This document shows positions 1-7,603 of a DNA stretch of 64,000 bases, piece by piece. The notes beneath the pieces are model-generated. The model was not told the origin of the DNA, did not search any database, and worked only from the letters and a program-made list of their open reading frames with translations. Each line of letters opens with the position of its first letter. The stretch's first letter is position 1. The stretch spans positions 62,001 to 126,000 of the forward strand of contig JBAZSJ010000003.1 of the NCBI GenBank assembly GCA_041662485.1. The letters are read 5' to 3'. The translations under genes were made by a program, and so were the position numbers. Source of the DNA: Rariglobus sp041662485 (lineage in GTDB: Bacteria; Verrucomicrobiota; Verrucomicrobiia; Opitutales; Opitutaceae).

Positions 1-463
1 ACAATAATTCGTATGTCATGCGGAGATAGTGAACGATCGTGTGAGTGCGTTTCCATGCGACACCGGGGTGTTTGGCTACCCAGTCGTGATGGCTTTCAAG
101 CGCTACGCGATCCCATGGGACATAAAGTGCGACGGCGTTATTCCAATTGGTGCGAAACGCCATTGCTACGTCAGCCTTGCCTTTAGGCCACTTTGCCAGA
201 TCCAAACGTTGGTTATGCTCTAAGTCCCAAACCATTGCGGTGGGTGCCTTTTCCGGATAATTGCCAAGCTTGAAGCGCAAATGGAATCGATCCGGACTAT
301 TGGGGCGGGGAGGGGCAGAAACCCACAAGATAGCCTCGGGCCATGCAACGGCATCATTCTGGACGATACCCCACCATCCGCGATCCAGCCCTTGCTGGAA
401 CGCGGGCGATGCTAGGTGCTCCAAGAAGCATTCCTGATCGAGGGTTATCCCTGGATGCGACAT
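1..463 (-). CDS. E2/RWD-like protein of a ubiquitin-like module (3' end outside window)
   Basis: 154 codons are visible from an ATG at 463; the frame is open to the window edge, so the C-terminus is missing. The start lies inside the last 19 bases of the upstream ubiquitin-like gene, indicating translational coupling. The sequence has a W-rich N-terminal part, then GNYPEKAPT (the YPxxPP-like turn typical of E2 folds), MVWDLEHN, LAKWPKG, an FRTNWNNAVALYVPWDR segment and a HPGVAW motif. This pattern matches my memory of a family of E2/RWD-like proteins found beside bacterial ubiquitin-like, E1-like and JAB genes. The only cysteine in the visible part is Cys12, far from where a canonical E2 catalytic cysteine sits, so it may be an inactive scaffold or use a non-standard residue. 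The family call is inference from motifs and neighbours. Confidence 0.6.
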   Translation of the reverse strand, partial: MSHPGITLDQECFLEHLASPAFQQGLDRGWWGIVQNDAVAWPEAILWVSAPPRPNSPDRFHLRFKLGNYPEKAPTAMVWDLEHNQRLDLAKWPKGKADVAMAFRTNWNNAVALYVPWDRVALESHHDWVAKHPGVAWKRTHTIVHYLRMTYELL

Positions 464-936
464 GCTGGGGCGAAGTAGAGGGTTAAAGAACAGTCGTGGC
501 CCTTAACGTAGGCCCCCACATGAGCGGCATGAGGCAGGGGTTCGCCATCGGCCGTCATCCGAAGCGTATACTTGGCCGACTTATCCACCGGGAAGTTCGC
601 TTTGGCCCAGTTGAGAAGTTTTCCAATGGTCGCGGCTGGACGGAAAGAATGTTCCCGTTTTTCATCCACATGGATGAACGTTACCTTGATGTGTCGGCAA
701 CGATGCGCATGGATCCGTTTCCCATGGTGGGCATGGGTCAGTATGTGATCACGAGGTAGTTCTTCGTCGGAATCTTCCTCAAAAAGGAAAATTTCTTCAG
801 CCTTCACTTCACCCAGTCGCCCAGTGGAGACGATGAGAAGAATGATGGCTTCAACAGTTTTGGGTTCGGTGAGATCGAGCGGGTGGGTCTCTTCGAGACC
901 TCCGAGGTGAATATCCAAGCGTTTGAATGAGTTCAT
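445..936 (-). CDS. Tandem ubiquitin-like (beta-grasp) protein
   Basis: 163 residues. The C-terminal half (about 82-157) reads as a beta-grasp fold: strand IKVTFIHVDE, a helix IGKLLNWAKANF, then strands YTLRMTADGEPLP and CSLTLYFAP. The N-terminal half (LDIHLGG, a helix with VEAIILLIV, EEIFLFEED) has the same order of elements, suggesting two ubiquitin-like domains in tandem. The chain ends in a single glycine (CRIQG) rather than GG. It sits between an XRE regulator and an overlapping E2/RWD-like gene, the arrangement expected for a bacterial ubiquitin-like conjugation module. A 20-bp dyad lies 35 bp upstream of the start. The fold is my reading of secondary-structure pattern; no catalytic function is claimed. 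Confidence 0.6.
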   Translation of the reverse strand: MNSFKRLDIHLGGLEETHPLDLTEPKTVEAIILLIVSTGRLGEVKAEEIFLFEEDSDEELPRDHILTHAHHGKRIHAHRCRHIKVTFIHVDEKREHSFRPAATIGKLLNWAKANFPVDKSAKYTLRMTADGEPLPHAAHVGAYVKGHDCSLTLYFAPACRIQG

Positions 937-970
937 ATAATGAGAGAAGATTTAATCAACTGTATGTAAT

Positions 971-990
971 GTAAGCTACCGTATGCTTAC
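971..990. promoter_or_regulatory. Operator dyad upstream of the ubiquitin-like gene
   Basis: GTAAGC, 8-bp spacer, GCTTAC: perfect 6-bp inverted arms, 35 bp upstream of the ubiquitin-like start. Read on the minus strand it matches the dyad at 1409-1428 at 16 of 20 positions. Probably bound by the XRE protein encoded between the two sites (inference). Confidence 0.65.
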
Positions 991-1045
991 AATCAACAAA
1001 AATCTGCGTTCATTTTTTATCAGACTGAATTAAAGGGGGTTGTGA

Positions 1046-1405
1046 TTATTTTTGACCGTAAAGCTCTTTGAGTTTGGCGGCTATTTCTTGAGAAGAGAGC
1101 TTTCCGGCGTTCACTTGGCTAACGACGGACTTGAATATCATGCCAAGCTGGGGGCTGCTATCGACCAGTCGCTTGATATCGCTCATTGCGGTCCTGGTGT
1201 CTAAATCTCGGAGCTCTTCAGGCTGAACCCCTAGTTTTACGGCTAGTTTGGCCAAAATTTCCTCGGATGGGAAACGACGTCCTAGTTCAACATCTGACAG
1301 AAATGGCGCCGATATGCTCAAGTCACGTGCGAGTTCTCGCAGGGAGATGTGCGCTTTTTCTCTAAGATCGCGAATTTTTCGGCCAAGGGTAATGGTATCG
1401 GTCAT
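1046..1405 (-). CDS. XRE-family helix-turn-helix regulator
   Basis: 119 residues, within the usual range for this family. Residues about 8-63 form an HTH_3/XRE domain: LGRKIRDLREKAHISLRELARDLSISAPFLSDVELGRR, with the recognition helix around SISAPFLSDVE. The C-terminal half is helical (SDIKRLVDSSPQLGMIF, then SSQEIAAKLKEL) and probably mediates dimerisation. It is the first gene of the leftward ubiquitin-like module, 109 bp upstream of the beta-grasp gene. Matching dyads lie 4 bp upstream of its own start (1409-1428) and in front of the next gene (971-990). The simplest reading is a repressor of both itself and the module. Confidence 0.85.
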   Translation of the reverse strand: MTDTITLGRKIRDLREKAHISLRELARDLSISAPFLSDVELGRRFPSEEILAKLAVKLGVQPEELRDLDTRTAMSDIKRLVDSSPQLGMIFKSVVSQVNAGKLSSQEIAAKLKELYGQK

Positions 1406-1408
1406 GCT

Positions 1409-1428
1409 GTTAGCTTATGGTAGCTGAC
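1409..1428. promoter_or_regulatory. Operator dyad upstream of the XRE gene
   Basis: GTTAGC, 8-bp spacer, GCTGAC: arms complementary at 5 of 6 positions, ending 4 bp before the XRE start codon. Same spacing and largely the same sequence as 971-990, consistent with autoregulation. Confidence 0.6.
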
Positions 1429-1595
1429 GGCCCGATGTCAAAGAAATCAATCAAGTGTTAACTGCCGATGAAAATTTTTGCTTGTTCAACAGAAAGTGAA
1501 CTTAGGCTTGCTCTCAGTGTGCCGATGAGCGTTTAATCAACAGTGCAAAGTTTTGCTTGACAAAAAAGATTTTGCCTATCTCTGCGCACCCTCAC

Positions 1596-1796
1596 ATGGA
1601 AAAACAAGACACAGCACCAATCTACGCGAGCCCCAAGGAAGTTGCGGGGAATATCGCTGCGGTTTATGGAGAGCGTCCATCTTCCTTTTCTGTTTCCATG
1701 GTCGGATCCGTTGGATCCCAGTCCGTGGAAGGATTCGTTTCCCAGATAATGACTGCACTCGGGAACACCCATAAAGTCGTATTGAACTTGGATTGA
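1596..1796 (+). pseudogene. Detached N-terminal part of the following papain-like protein gene
   Basis: From ATG 1596 the frame encodes 66 residues (starting MEKQDTAPIYASPKEVAG) and stops at TGA 1794-1796. One base earlier in phase, the DNA continues sensibly as LTEWLAAAISDHVEIVACFKN until about 1855. Past an AAAAA run the original phase resumes as IDVVKIERPF and is open for 1.5 kb. Two opposite single-base frameshifts about 60 bp apart would explain this: a natural decay event or sequencing errors. Without them this would be one protein of about 590 residues. TTG codons at 1553 and 1557 are alternative but less convincing starts. Confidence 0.5.
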
Positions 1797-1826
1797 CCGA
1801 GTGGCTTGCCGCGGCAATCTCGGACC

Positions 1827-3371
1827 ATGTCGAGATTGTCGCATGCTTCAAAAATTGACGTCGTAAAAATTGAACGTCCGTTTTCGAACTTCAAGTTCGC
1901 TGAGGGCAGATTTGGTGGCGGCTATCCCATCCGGCGTCTTTTTTCACAGGCGCGGTGCCGTGATTGCAAAACGCTCGTCATCGAAGACGTTCCTGCTGCG
2001 GCAGCAGTCGCTGATGAAAATGCGGAAATTTTAGAACTTTTCCCTGATTACCAGATGACGGGCTTGGTCCGGCTTTCATTCTGGAAGGTCGCTTTTACCA
2101 AGCCTGAGGACATGGCGGCTATTGATGGACTAAAGTATTGTGTCGGCTATGCGTTGCTCAAACGGGATTCCTGTCAGTCGAGGAAGATCGATGGCTGGCA
2201 TATCTTTGAAAGTGCCGTGGTGAAATATGACCACGATCACAATTACAACCCGACGTCCAAAATGGTTTCTTTTCGCGCCGGCCCCAAGGAATTTGAGGTG
2301 CCAGCCGTCCTGTATTGCCAGCAAAATGGCCTGAACAAAGTCTGCGCGCAGGTGGGACTGCGTAGTATTTGCGCAACCTACCTTGGTAATTTTGACCTGA
2401 CCTATCGGCAGATCAACGATTTGGCGTTTGTAGCTCCCGAGCTGCGTGAGCCATGGCAGGGCCTTAAGGCCTTACAAATACCACGTGTGTTGAAAGGCTT
2501 GGATATTCCGTATTTCGAATTTGATTACGGTTCCAACGATGCGGCGCTACGTGAGGCATTGCCCTATCAACGCGTTCTTTATAGCGGAATTGAGGCAGGG
2601 ACTGGCGGGTTAGTTGCCTTCAAGATGAGTGGACCAAAGGCTGGGACAGTGGGGCATATTATTCCATTTTTTGGCCATACTTTTAACGAAGATACCTGGG
2701 TGCCAAACGCGGATGGGGAGTATTTTAAGGTTGGCGAGCAGATCCGATATATCCCGAGTGACTCGTGGTTGAGCAGCTTCATCGTTCACGATGATAATTT
2801 TGGCAGCAATCTGTGTATTCCTAAGTCATATCTGAAACGGGAAAATGCTCAGTATGTGGTTGCTCTGTTACCTCGAGGATTTGTTTACAATGGATTGTGG
2901 GCCGAGATTGCAGCCTCGAACTATTTTTACTCATTGGTGAATGAAATCGCCGGATTGCCCAACCCGTGGCTGAGCCGCCTTCTGTCTTACGCGCTGGAGA
3001 GTAAGTTGATTCTCCGGTTGGTTCCGGTGACGCAGGAGGGATATTTGCGTCATCTGAGCGAATTGGAAGACTGGGAGTTCGAGCGCGAAGACAGTGAAAC
3101 GCTTCGCCAGTTGAAGGCGATTAAACCACAACATATGTGGATGGTGGAAGTTTCCGTTCCGGATCTATTTTCGACGAATAAACGCAAAATCGGTGAATTG
3201 TTGCTAGACGCGACACGGCCCTTCAGTGAGAAAACCGATTTTACGCTATTTGTGTTGGCGCGTTTTCCGGGATGTTACCTGTTCTTCGACAAACTTGATG
3301 AGCAGGGCCAACCGCAATTCATTAAGGTCAAAAGCTCGATACAGTCACACACGGATGTGTTGAGACGATAA
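1827..3371 (+). CDS. Putative papain-like (C39-type) protein, N-terminus separated by frameshifts
   Basis: 514 residues from ATG 1827; the frame opens at TTG 1806. The central region resembles bacterial papain-like peptidases. Numbering from ATG 1827, NGLNKVCAQVGLRSIC carries a candidate nucleophile at Cys173 (also Cys182), and VGHIIPFFGHTFNEDTWVP carries candidate catalytic histidines at 277 and 284 followed by acidic residues. The order Cys then His and the spacing fit C39 or transglutaminase-like folds. No signal peptide or membrane segment is seen, so it is probably cytosolic. A target is unknown; proximity to a ubiquitin-like module makes a processing or deconjugating role conceivable, but it is on the opposite strand and not in that operon. 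The true N-terminus appears to be the disrupted segment at 1596-1855. Confidence 0.5.
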   Translation: MSRLSHASKIDVVKIERPFSNFKFAEGRFGGGYPIRRLFSQARCRDCKTLVIEDVPAAAAVADENAEILELFPDYQMTGLVRLSFWKVAFTKPEDMAAIDGLKYCVGYALLKRDSCQSRKIDGWHIFESAVVKYDHDHNYNPTSKMVSFRAGPKEFEVPAVLYCQQNGLNKVCAQVGLRSICATYLGNFDLTYRQINDLAFVAPELREPWQGLKALQIPRVLKGLDIPYFEFDYGSNDAALREALPYQRVLYSGIEAGTGGLVAFKMSGPKAGTVGHIIPFFGHTFNEDTWVPNADGEYFKVGEQIRYIPSDSWLSSFIVHDDNFGSNLCIPKSYLKRENAQYVVALLPRGFVYNGLWAEIAASNYFYSLVNEIAGLPNPWLSRLLSYALESKLILRLVPVTQEGYLRHLSELEDWEFEREDSETLRQLKAIKPQHMWMVEVSVPDLFSTNKRKIGELLLDATRPFSEKTDFTLFVLARFPGCYLFFDKLDEQGQPQFIKVKSSIQSHTDVLRR

Positions 3372-3456
3372 CGCGGCTTGAATCCGACGGCGCGAGCGTC
3401 TTGGCATTGTCAGAATTCAGCTATCGGGGATTTGCGTTCAAACTGGGCTGTGGCGG

Positions 3457-4482
3457 TTGGCCATTCTTTTTGGCACCAGTGTAACGTGTGGCCAATCATT
3501 ATGGCAAAAGGGCGGGAACGAGGCCAAGTATAGTGCCCGATGCGGCCAATCTTTGCGTCAAATTACGGCCAAACTTTTTGGCAAAGACCATTTCCTCGCG
3601 CATGCCCCTTGGTCCGATTTGATCACATGGGTGAAAGTCGGTGCGGTGCTCGCCGCATTTCTGCTTGCGCATTCGGCCAAGAAATTAGGCGAGCACAACA
3701 AGTGGGTGAAGGCTCGCTTTGTTCGTGAGGTAAACCGCTCCCTCGGGGCCAGCGCAGAAGTCGCTCGCCAGACAGGCGAGGCGCACGACGCCTTCGTGCC
3801 ATCTTCCATTTGGGTGTTGTTCCGCTATCTTCGCCGCCCCCTGCATCTCTTCCACTGCCTGCAACTGCGCTCCACACCCGGCAGCGATTTGCTTTCGACT
3901 ATGCGCGCCTATCGGGAGAAACGACTGAAGCACGATCCTATGTCTGACTCAAAACCGATGGGACAGCTCAGTCAATACGACTACCAAGTACGCACTGGCA
4001 AGTATGCCAAGCACCGCCACCACCAGATCGAGCACGCCTATCACGTAAGCACGGCAGTTTTCTTTGTCTGCGGATTGACCCTGCTGCTCGTCCCCTCGCT
4101 GCACGACCATCCTGCCCTCTACAAACTGGCCAAATGGCTGACGGTTTTCCTCCCCGTTCTCTCCGCCTCCCTGCTCGTGTTGCCCAACCTCTGGGACATT
4201 CACCGCCGCCGCCGCGTTGCGCCTGCCTTGGCCCGTACACTTGCTCGGCTCGACGAAGAGGCCACCCAAGTCGAAAGGGTGCTTACCGACCTAGCCGCCT
4301 GCAAATCACCTCGATTACCAGATGATACGCCAGTATGGGCCGGCTCCTTGACCGAGCAACGAGCGCACGTCGAAGCTTGGGCCCGCGCGCGCTTCGCCGC
4401 CATCGCCCGCGAAGCTGAGCACGCCATCCTCACCGAGGTCATCGGGTTCAAGACCTTCGTCGAAAACGCCGAGGTAGGGTAA
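3457..4482 (+). CDS. Putative 2TM membrane protein (SLATT/DUF4231-like C-terminal part)
   Basis: 341 residues if begun at TTG 3457, but the first 45 or so are translated from a DNA repeat array and look artificial. The convincing part starts near PWSDLITWVKVGAVLAAFLL. Two hydrophobic segments follow a His-rich loop (HVSTAVFFVCGLTLLLVPSL and WLTVFLPVLSASLLVLPNLW). Then comes a charged helical region (APALARTLARLDEEATQVERVL) ending in HAILTEVIGFKTFVEN. This layout recalls the two-helix membrane effectors (SLATT/DUF4231-type) of bacterial conflict systems, where they are thought to form pores. The good part may be the 3' remnant of a longer gene. No in-frame ATG lies between 3457 and about 3900, so the start is unresolved. 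Confidence 0.45.
   Translation: MAILFGTSVTCGQSLWQKGGNEAKYSARCGQSLRQITAKLFGKDHFLAHAPWSDLITWVKVGAVLAAFLLAHSAKKLGEHNKWVKARFVREVNRSLGASAEVARQTGEAHDAFVPSSIWVLFRYLRRPLHLFHCLQLRSTPGSDLLSTMRAYREKRLKHDPMSDSKPMGQLSQYDYQVRTGKYAKHRHHQIEHAYHVSTAVFFVCGLTLLLVPSLHDHPALYKLAKWLTVFLPVLSASLLVLPNLWDIHRRRRVAPALARTLARLDEEATQVERVLTDLAACKSPRLPDDTPVWAGSLTEQRAHVEAWARARFAAIAREAEHAILTEVIGFKTFVENAEVG
3459..3586. repeat. Phased array of degenerate GCCAA-N5-TTGGC dyads
   Basis: Five related units begin GGCCA at 3459, 3490, 3522, 3544 and 3567, with spacings of 31, 32, 22 and 23 bp, close to whole helical turns. The last (GCCAAACTTTTTGGC) and second (GCCAATCATTATGGC) are clear imperfect palindromes; the others are degenerate. 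The array overlaps the first 40 codons of the reading frame that opens at 3457, so those codons are probably not protein-coding. It may be a multi-site operator or iteron-like element. Confidence 0.5.
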
Positions 4483-5028
4483 GTGACCTTACGCGCAACC
4501 GTCAACGCGTGTTAATTCCTGAGCAGCTAACCGATCAATAATCAGCAGCACTACCTCTCGCCCATTGCGAGACCACATCGCCCGACAGGCCGACATGTCG
4601 GTGGAGGCCTCAAATGAGCCGCCATCACTTTATTGCCCGGAGCCGATTCAGTGCGTCGTTACGAATGCCGATCGGGAACGCTTAATCGCCCTACGCGGAA
4701 AGACTGCACCTAAGCAAAGGTCAGCAAGTGTGTGGACGGGCTTTTCTGGCTCTCGTCGGTCTGAGTCGTTCGACCAATCTCGGATTTCTCTTTCAGTCAC
4801 AGGTGAATGGTCAGTGTGTGACACGCGCGAGACATGCCTTAGAAATTTGGCTTTAGCCATGGTTATGAATTTACGGTACGAACTAACGATGCGGTGTTAA
4901 AAACTGAGATTTTTGGCAAAGTAGATATGCCAGATAGTCAGTGGTGGTCTTGACGAGAAATCGCGACGCGGACATTTAATTCAAAGTGTTGTGGAATGTG
5001 AGAAGTTGCCACCTGCCTTTGCAATCTT
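4483..5028. other. 546-bp stretch without a supported gene
   Basis: The only sizeable frames (for example 4565-4900 +) show no recognisable motif, no good start context and no codon pattern. It separates two convergent conflict-type genes. No terminator hairpin with a T-run was identified. Confidence 0.4.
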
Positions 5029-6750
5029 TTATATCCGAACCATCCAAGCAAAGGCGAGGTCATCAAAATCGCCTCGTTTTGTAGTGCAGAAGGTGCGAAT
5101 ATCAGCTTCGAGCATAGCTACTTCAACGGCTTGGTCCTTGCGTAGAATGAAGGGCTTCATACTGTCGAAGCACAGCACCCCAAGTGGCTTGTTGGGAGCA
5201 TCACCACTTGGACTCCAGAATGGTAGGCAAGCAAAGGCTCGGGCATGTCGACTGGCGTTTTTTAAAGTTTTGGAATTCAGCCCATAGTATTTTTCCATCT
5301 GCGTATTGTAAGCTACAATGTTCTTCTTGGGGTCTGGTAGCCATGGAATAATGAAAAATGGTTTTTCTGATGCTTGCCGAAATGCACGACCGGGCCCCCC
5401 TTCGCCTTGGCCGATCAAGCTATAAGTGGTGGCGCTTGGATCATCAGCTGTCTGCTTATTCAAAAACCAACGGTAGTCAGTGCAATGGAGCGTTTCGGGC
5501 AGAGCGGGATCGGGAGCCCAGAGCGTAATGCGCAAGTCGGCCGCAGAGGGGTCGAGCTGCCACTTTTTGACCATGAGTTTTTGAAAAACCTCGCCAATGC
5601 GCCGTTGATAAGAAGCAATGCGTTTGGCGGCGTGATCAAGCATAAGGAGCCTTGGAGGGATGGTTTGGCTACCCTGCATGTAAAGGCGTAGGTACCCACT
5701 GTAGCCGCGAGCTGGAAAAATCTCAAAAGCAGGCTTTTTCAATGGGGGGTATATCTGATTTTGGAGCAAGTTTCTAGCGACACGGTTGGATGTCTCTTGA
5801 CATGCCTGCACAAAGGTTTCCGAGAGCATAATATGCCCCTCGGCTCCGAATTGAGTCAATCGGCGGCAATCGTTGCAGCCGGTGCCAAACAGAGAGGTTC
5901 GCCAAGCACTAGACTCTTTTTGAAGTTGTAGTGAATCTCCCACATGGAGGCCAATCCTCGTAGCTAAACCGGGCCGTTTGCGAGCGAGCCAGGCGGCCAG
6001 ATCTACGGCAAGGCGGAGAGCATGGTCATGACCTCCCTGCTCTGAATCCCACAAGACGGTGATGCTGTCGAGTAGTCCGACGACATAGAGATACTTGAAA
6101 TCGTGTTGCCGTGCCTCGGTGAAATAGGATTGCAAATCCCTCATTATGAGACGTTGCGCATGATTTGACTGGCCGGAAAAATTCACAATGTCGGCCATCA
6201 AGATGACTCCGTGATTGTATTCGCGATTAGGTAAAGAGTTGTCCGTCACTGATGAGTCGCCAAGCAACTCGATGAGTTCGGTGAGTTTGTCTTGAAATGT
6301 GTCGTCACGACTAAAATCAACGTAGAGTTTTCCGTCGGCAAGGAACATTGGTTCAGCCGCAGTCTTGTTGGCCTTTCCGTCCTGTCCGATGGGCAATTGA
6401 CGGTATATCGGCACGATACCATTGTCGCGACCACGTTTACGAAGCCGCTCAATAAGATAGCGCGCCTCAAATCGGACGGTGCTCTTATCTTTTTCATCAT
6501 CGGCCTTTTGTTTGTAACTTGGAGTGCAGACTACAATAACGCGTTCGGCGGTCTGGCACATGCGCATGGAGTATTCGCCTACCGTTCTGTTTTTTTGGGG
6601 AGGGTCTTGGTCGAAATCGACTGGATAACCATAGGCCCGAAGCGCAGTTACAAGTTTCGCTACCCATTGCAGATGATCCGAGTCTTCGGTTTCTGATTTA
6701 TAACCGTGCGAATAGGAAACGAATATACTCGGTCTCGCAGGTGTAGGCAT
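5029..6750 (-). CDS. SEFIR - class III nucleotide cyclase - GAF fusion protein
   Basis: 573 residues, apparently complete, cytosolic. Residues about 7-120 are a SEFIR/TIR-like domain (PSIFVSYSHG; VIVVCTPSYKQKA; FEARYLIERL). Residues about 178-320 are a class III cyclase-like domain: Asp187 (MADIVNFS) and Asp228 (GLLDSITVLW) match the two metal-binding positions. Asn293 and Arg296/297 (GCNDCRRL) match the VNlAaR motif that supports the transition state, although the usual GDG turn is LDS. Residues about 370-560 form a GAF-type domain (PFFIIPWL; KPLGVLCFDS). Pycsar-type anti-phage systems pair a stand-alone pyrimidine cyclase with a TIR or membrane effector; here signal synthesis, a possible cNMP-sensing GAF and a putative effector sit in one chain. 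The gene starts 3 bp after the stop of an ABC-3C-type ATPase fragment, so it is probably cotranscribed with that operon. Activity and nucleotide specificity are unknown. Confidence 0.8.
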   Translation of the reverse strand: MPTPARPSIFVSYSHGYKSETEDSDHLQWVAKLVTALRAYGYPVDFDQDPPQKNRTVGEYSMRMCQTAERVIVVCTPSYKQKADDEKDKSTVRFEARYLIERLRKRGRDNGIVPIYRQLPIGQDGKANKTAAEPMFLADGKLYVDFSRDDTFQDKLTELIELLGDSSVTDNSLPNREYNHGVILMADIVNFSGQSNHAQRLIMRDLQSYFTEARQHDFKYLYVVGLLDSITVLWDSEQGGHDHALRLAVDLAAWLARKRPGLATRIGLHVGDSLQLQKESSAWRTSLFGTGCNDCRRLTQFGAEGHIMLSETFVQACQETSNRVARNLLQNQIYPPLKKPAFEIFPARGYSGYLRLYMQGSQTIPPRLLMLDHAAKRIASYQRRIGEVFQKLMVKKWQLDPSAADLRITLWAPDPALPETLHCTDYRWFLNKQTADDPSATTYSLIGQGEGGPGRAFRQASEKPFFIIPWLPDPKKNIVAYNTQMEKYYGLNSKTLKNASRHARAFACLPFWSPSGDAPNKPLGVLCFDSMKPFILRKDQAVEVAMLEADIRTFCTTKRGDFDDLAFAWMVRI

Positions 6751-6753
6751 GGG

Positions 6754-7110
6754 TTAGGGATTGGCTACCCGCCAGCCTTCGACCGCGGAAGCATTGGCCT
6801 CTTCATACGTCCCGAAAAAAATGCTCATTTCCTGCCCGCGTTTGTTGGTGACGGGGCGCTTGAGGACCGCGGTCGCACCGTTTATGCGCACTTCCGCCCA
6901 CACGTAATCGCACGCGGCAGCTTCCAGTTTCCACTTATGGGCGTCGCCGCCGAGGATGAAGAAGATGAACTCGGCGATGGTTGACTTGCCATGGCTGTTC
7001 GTGCCGCGGATGACATTCACGCCGAGGTGGAACTTCTGATCATAAACCACGGCGCCGTGGCGGGACACGACGAGACGCGAGAGGAAAAGGCTGGGATCAA
7101 TTCGCGTCAT
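6754..7110 (-). CDS. N-terminal fragment of an SMC/RecF-like ATPase of an ABC-3C-type system
   Basis: 118 residues. It has an SMC/RecN-type N-terminus with Walker A GTNSHGKST at residues 36-44, followed by IAEFIFFILGG and strands ending in MSIFFGTYEEA. Family members run to several hundred residues with coiled coils, an ABC signature and Walker B. Here the frame ends at GWRVANP and the SEFIR-cyclase gene begins 3 bp later. As it stands the protein cannot form a complete ATPase head. Its start overlaps the end of the middle-component gene by 14 bp, so translation coupling is intact and only the 3' part is missing. The likely cause is recombination that joined a different effector gene to the operon. 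Confidence 0.65.
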   Translation of the reverse strand: MTRIDPSLFLSRLVVSRHGAVVYDQKFHLGVNVIRGTNSHGKSTIAEFIFFILGGDAHKWKLEAAACDYVWAEVRINGATAVLKRPVTNKRGQEMSIFFGTYEEANASAVEGWRVANP

Positions 7111-7603
7111 AGCGGGTGTCTTGGAGGTTGGCGCGGGACTTCAACCCGCCGTCACCGTGAAGCGGCAGCTTGGCGAGGTTGGAGGAAACGAGGTCGAGGA
7201 GTTCCGGGGAAAGTTTGTTGCGGGTTGAAATCGCCGCCAAAAGATTGGCCGGCAGTTCGTGGCTCGTTCTAATTACTTCCCCGTTTTGCAGGGCTTCAGG
7301 GTCGAGCAAACCGCGTGAGGCTAGGGACTGGAGCGCGGCCAGCTGAAACGGGGCGATTTCGGCGTAAATCCGGCGAGCGTTCCCCAAGTTGCGGTAAGGA
7401 TTGGGCGCTTTGCGAAACAGGGCTCGCTTCCCGGTCAGTTCTTTGGGGAAGCGGATGTTTTCGATTTCCTCGGGGAAAAGGAGAAAGAAGTCCAAAATCC
7501 GAATCCTTTCCGTTTCGAACTTCCGGGACGGATCTACAGTAAGCAGCTGCAACAAACGGAACACGCCGTGATGCAGGTCAAACGCGGGATTGTAGATTAG
7601 CAT
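7097..7603 (-). CDS. ABC-three-component system middle component (MC5-like)
   Basis: 168 residues. The opening MLIYNPAFDLHHGVFRLLQL, then ERIRILDFFLLFPEEI, NPYR and IAPFQLAALQSLASRGLLD, fits what I recall of the small helical middle component (MC5 type) of ABC-3C conflict systems, which links the SMC-like ATPase to the effector/scaffold protein. The start at 7603 overlaps the upstream scaffold gene by 26 bp and the stop overlaps the ATPase fragment by 14 bp, a tightly coupled operon. No enzymatic motif is expected. The family assignment is from memory of conserved motifs plus position in the operon. Confidence 0.65.
   Translation of the reverse strand: MLIYNPAFDLHHGVFRLLQLLTVDPSRKFETERIRILDFFLLFPEEIENIRFPKELTGKRALFRKAPNPYRNLGNARRIYAEIAPFQLAALQSLASRGLLDPEALQNGEVIRTSHELPANLLAAISTRNKLSPELLDLVSSNLAKLPLHGDGGLKSRANLQDTRYDAN

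Noticed and set aside
1557..1562. TTGACA as a -35 promoter box for the papain-like gene
   Set aside because: No acceptable -10 hexamer at 16-18 bp; the spacing puts only weak matches there.
4504..4517. GTCAACGCGTGTTA near the 2TM gene as a LacI-type operator
   Set aside because: Right half does not pair, and it lies at the end of a gene in the defence island with no LacI gene nearby.
4565..4900. 111-residue open frame in the gap before the SEFIR-cyclase gene
   Set aside because: No motif, no ribosome site, no homologous look; overlapping frames on the other strand are equally long.
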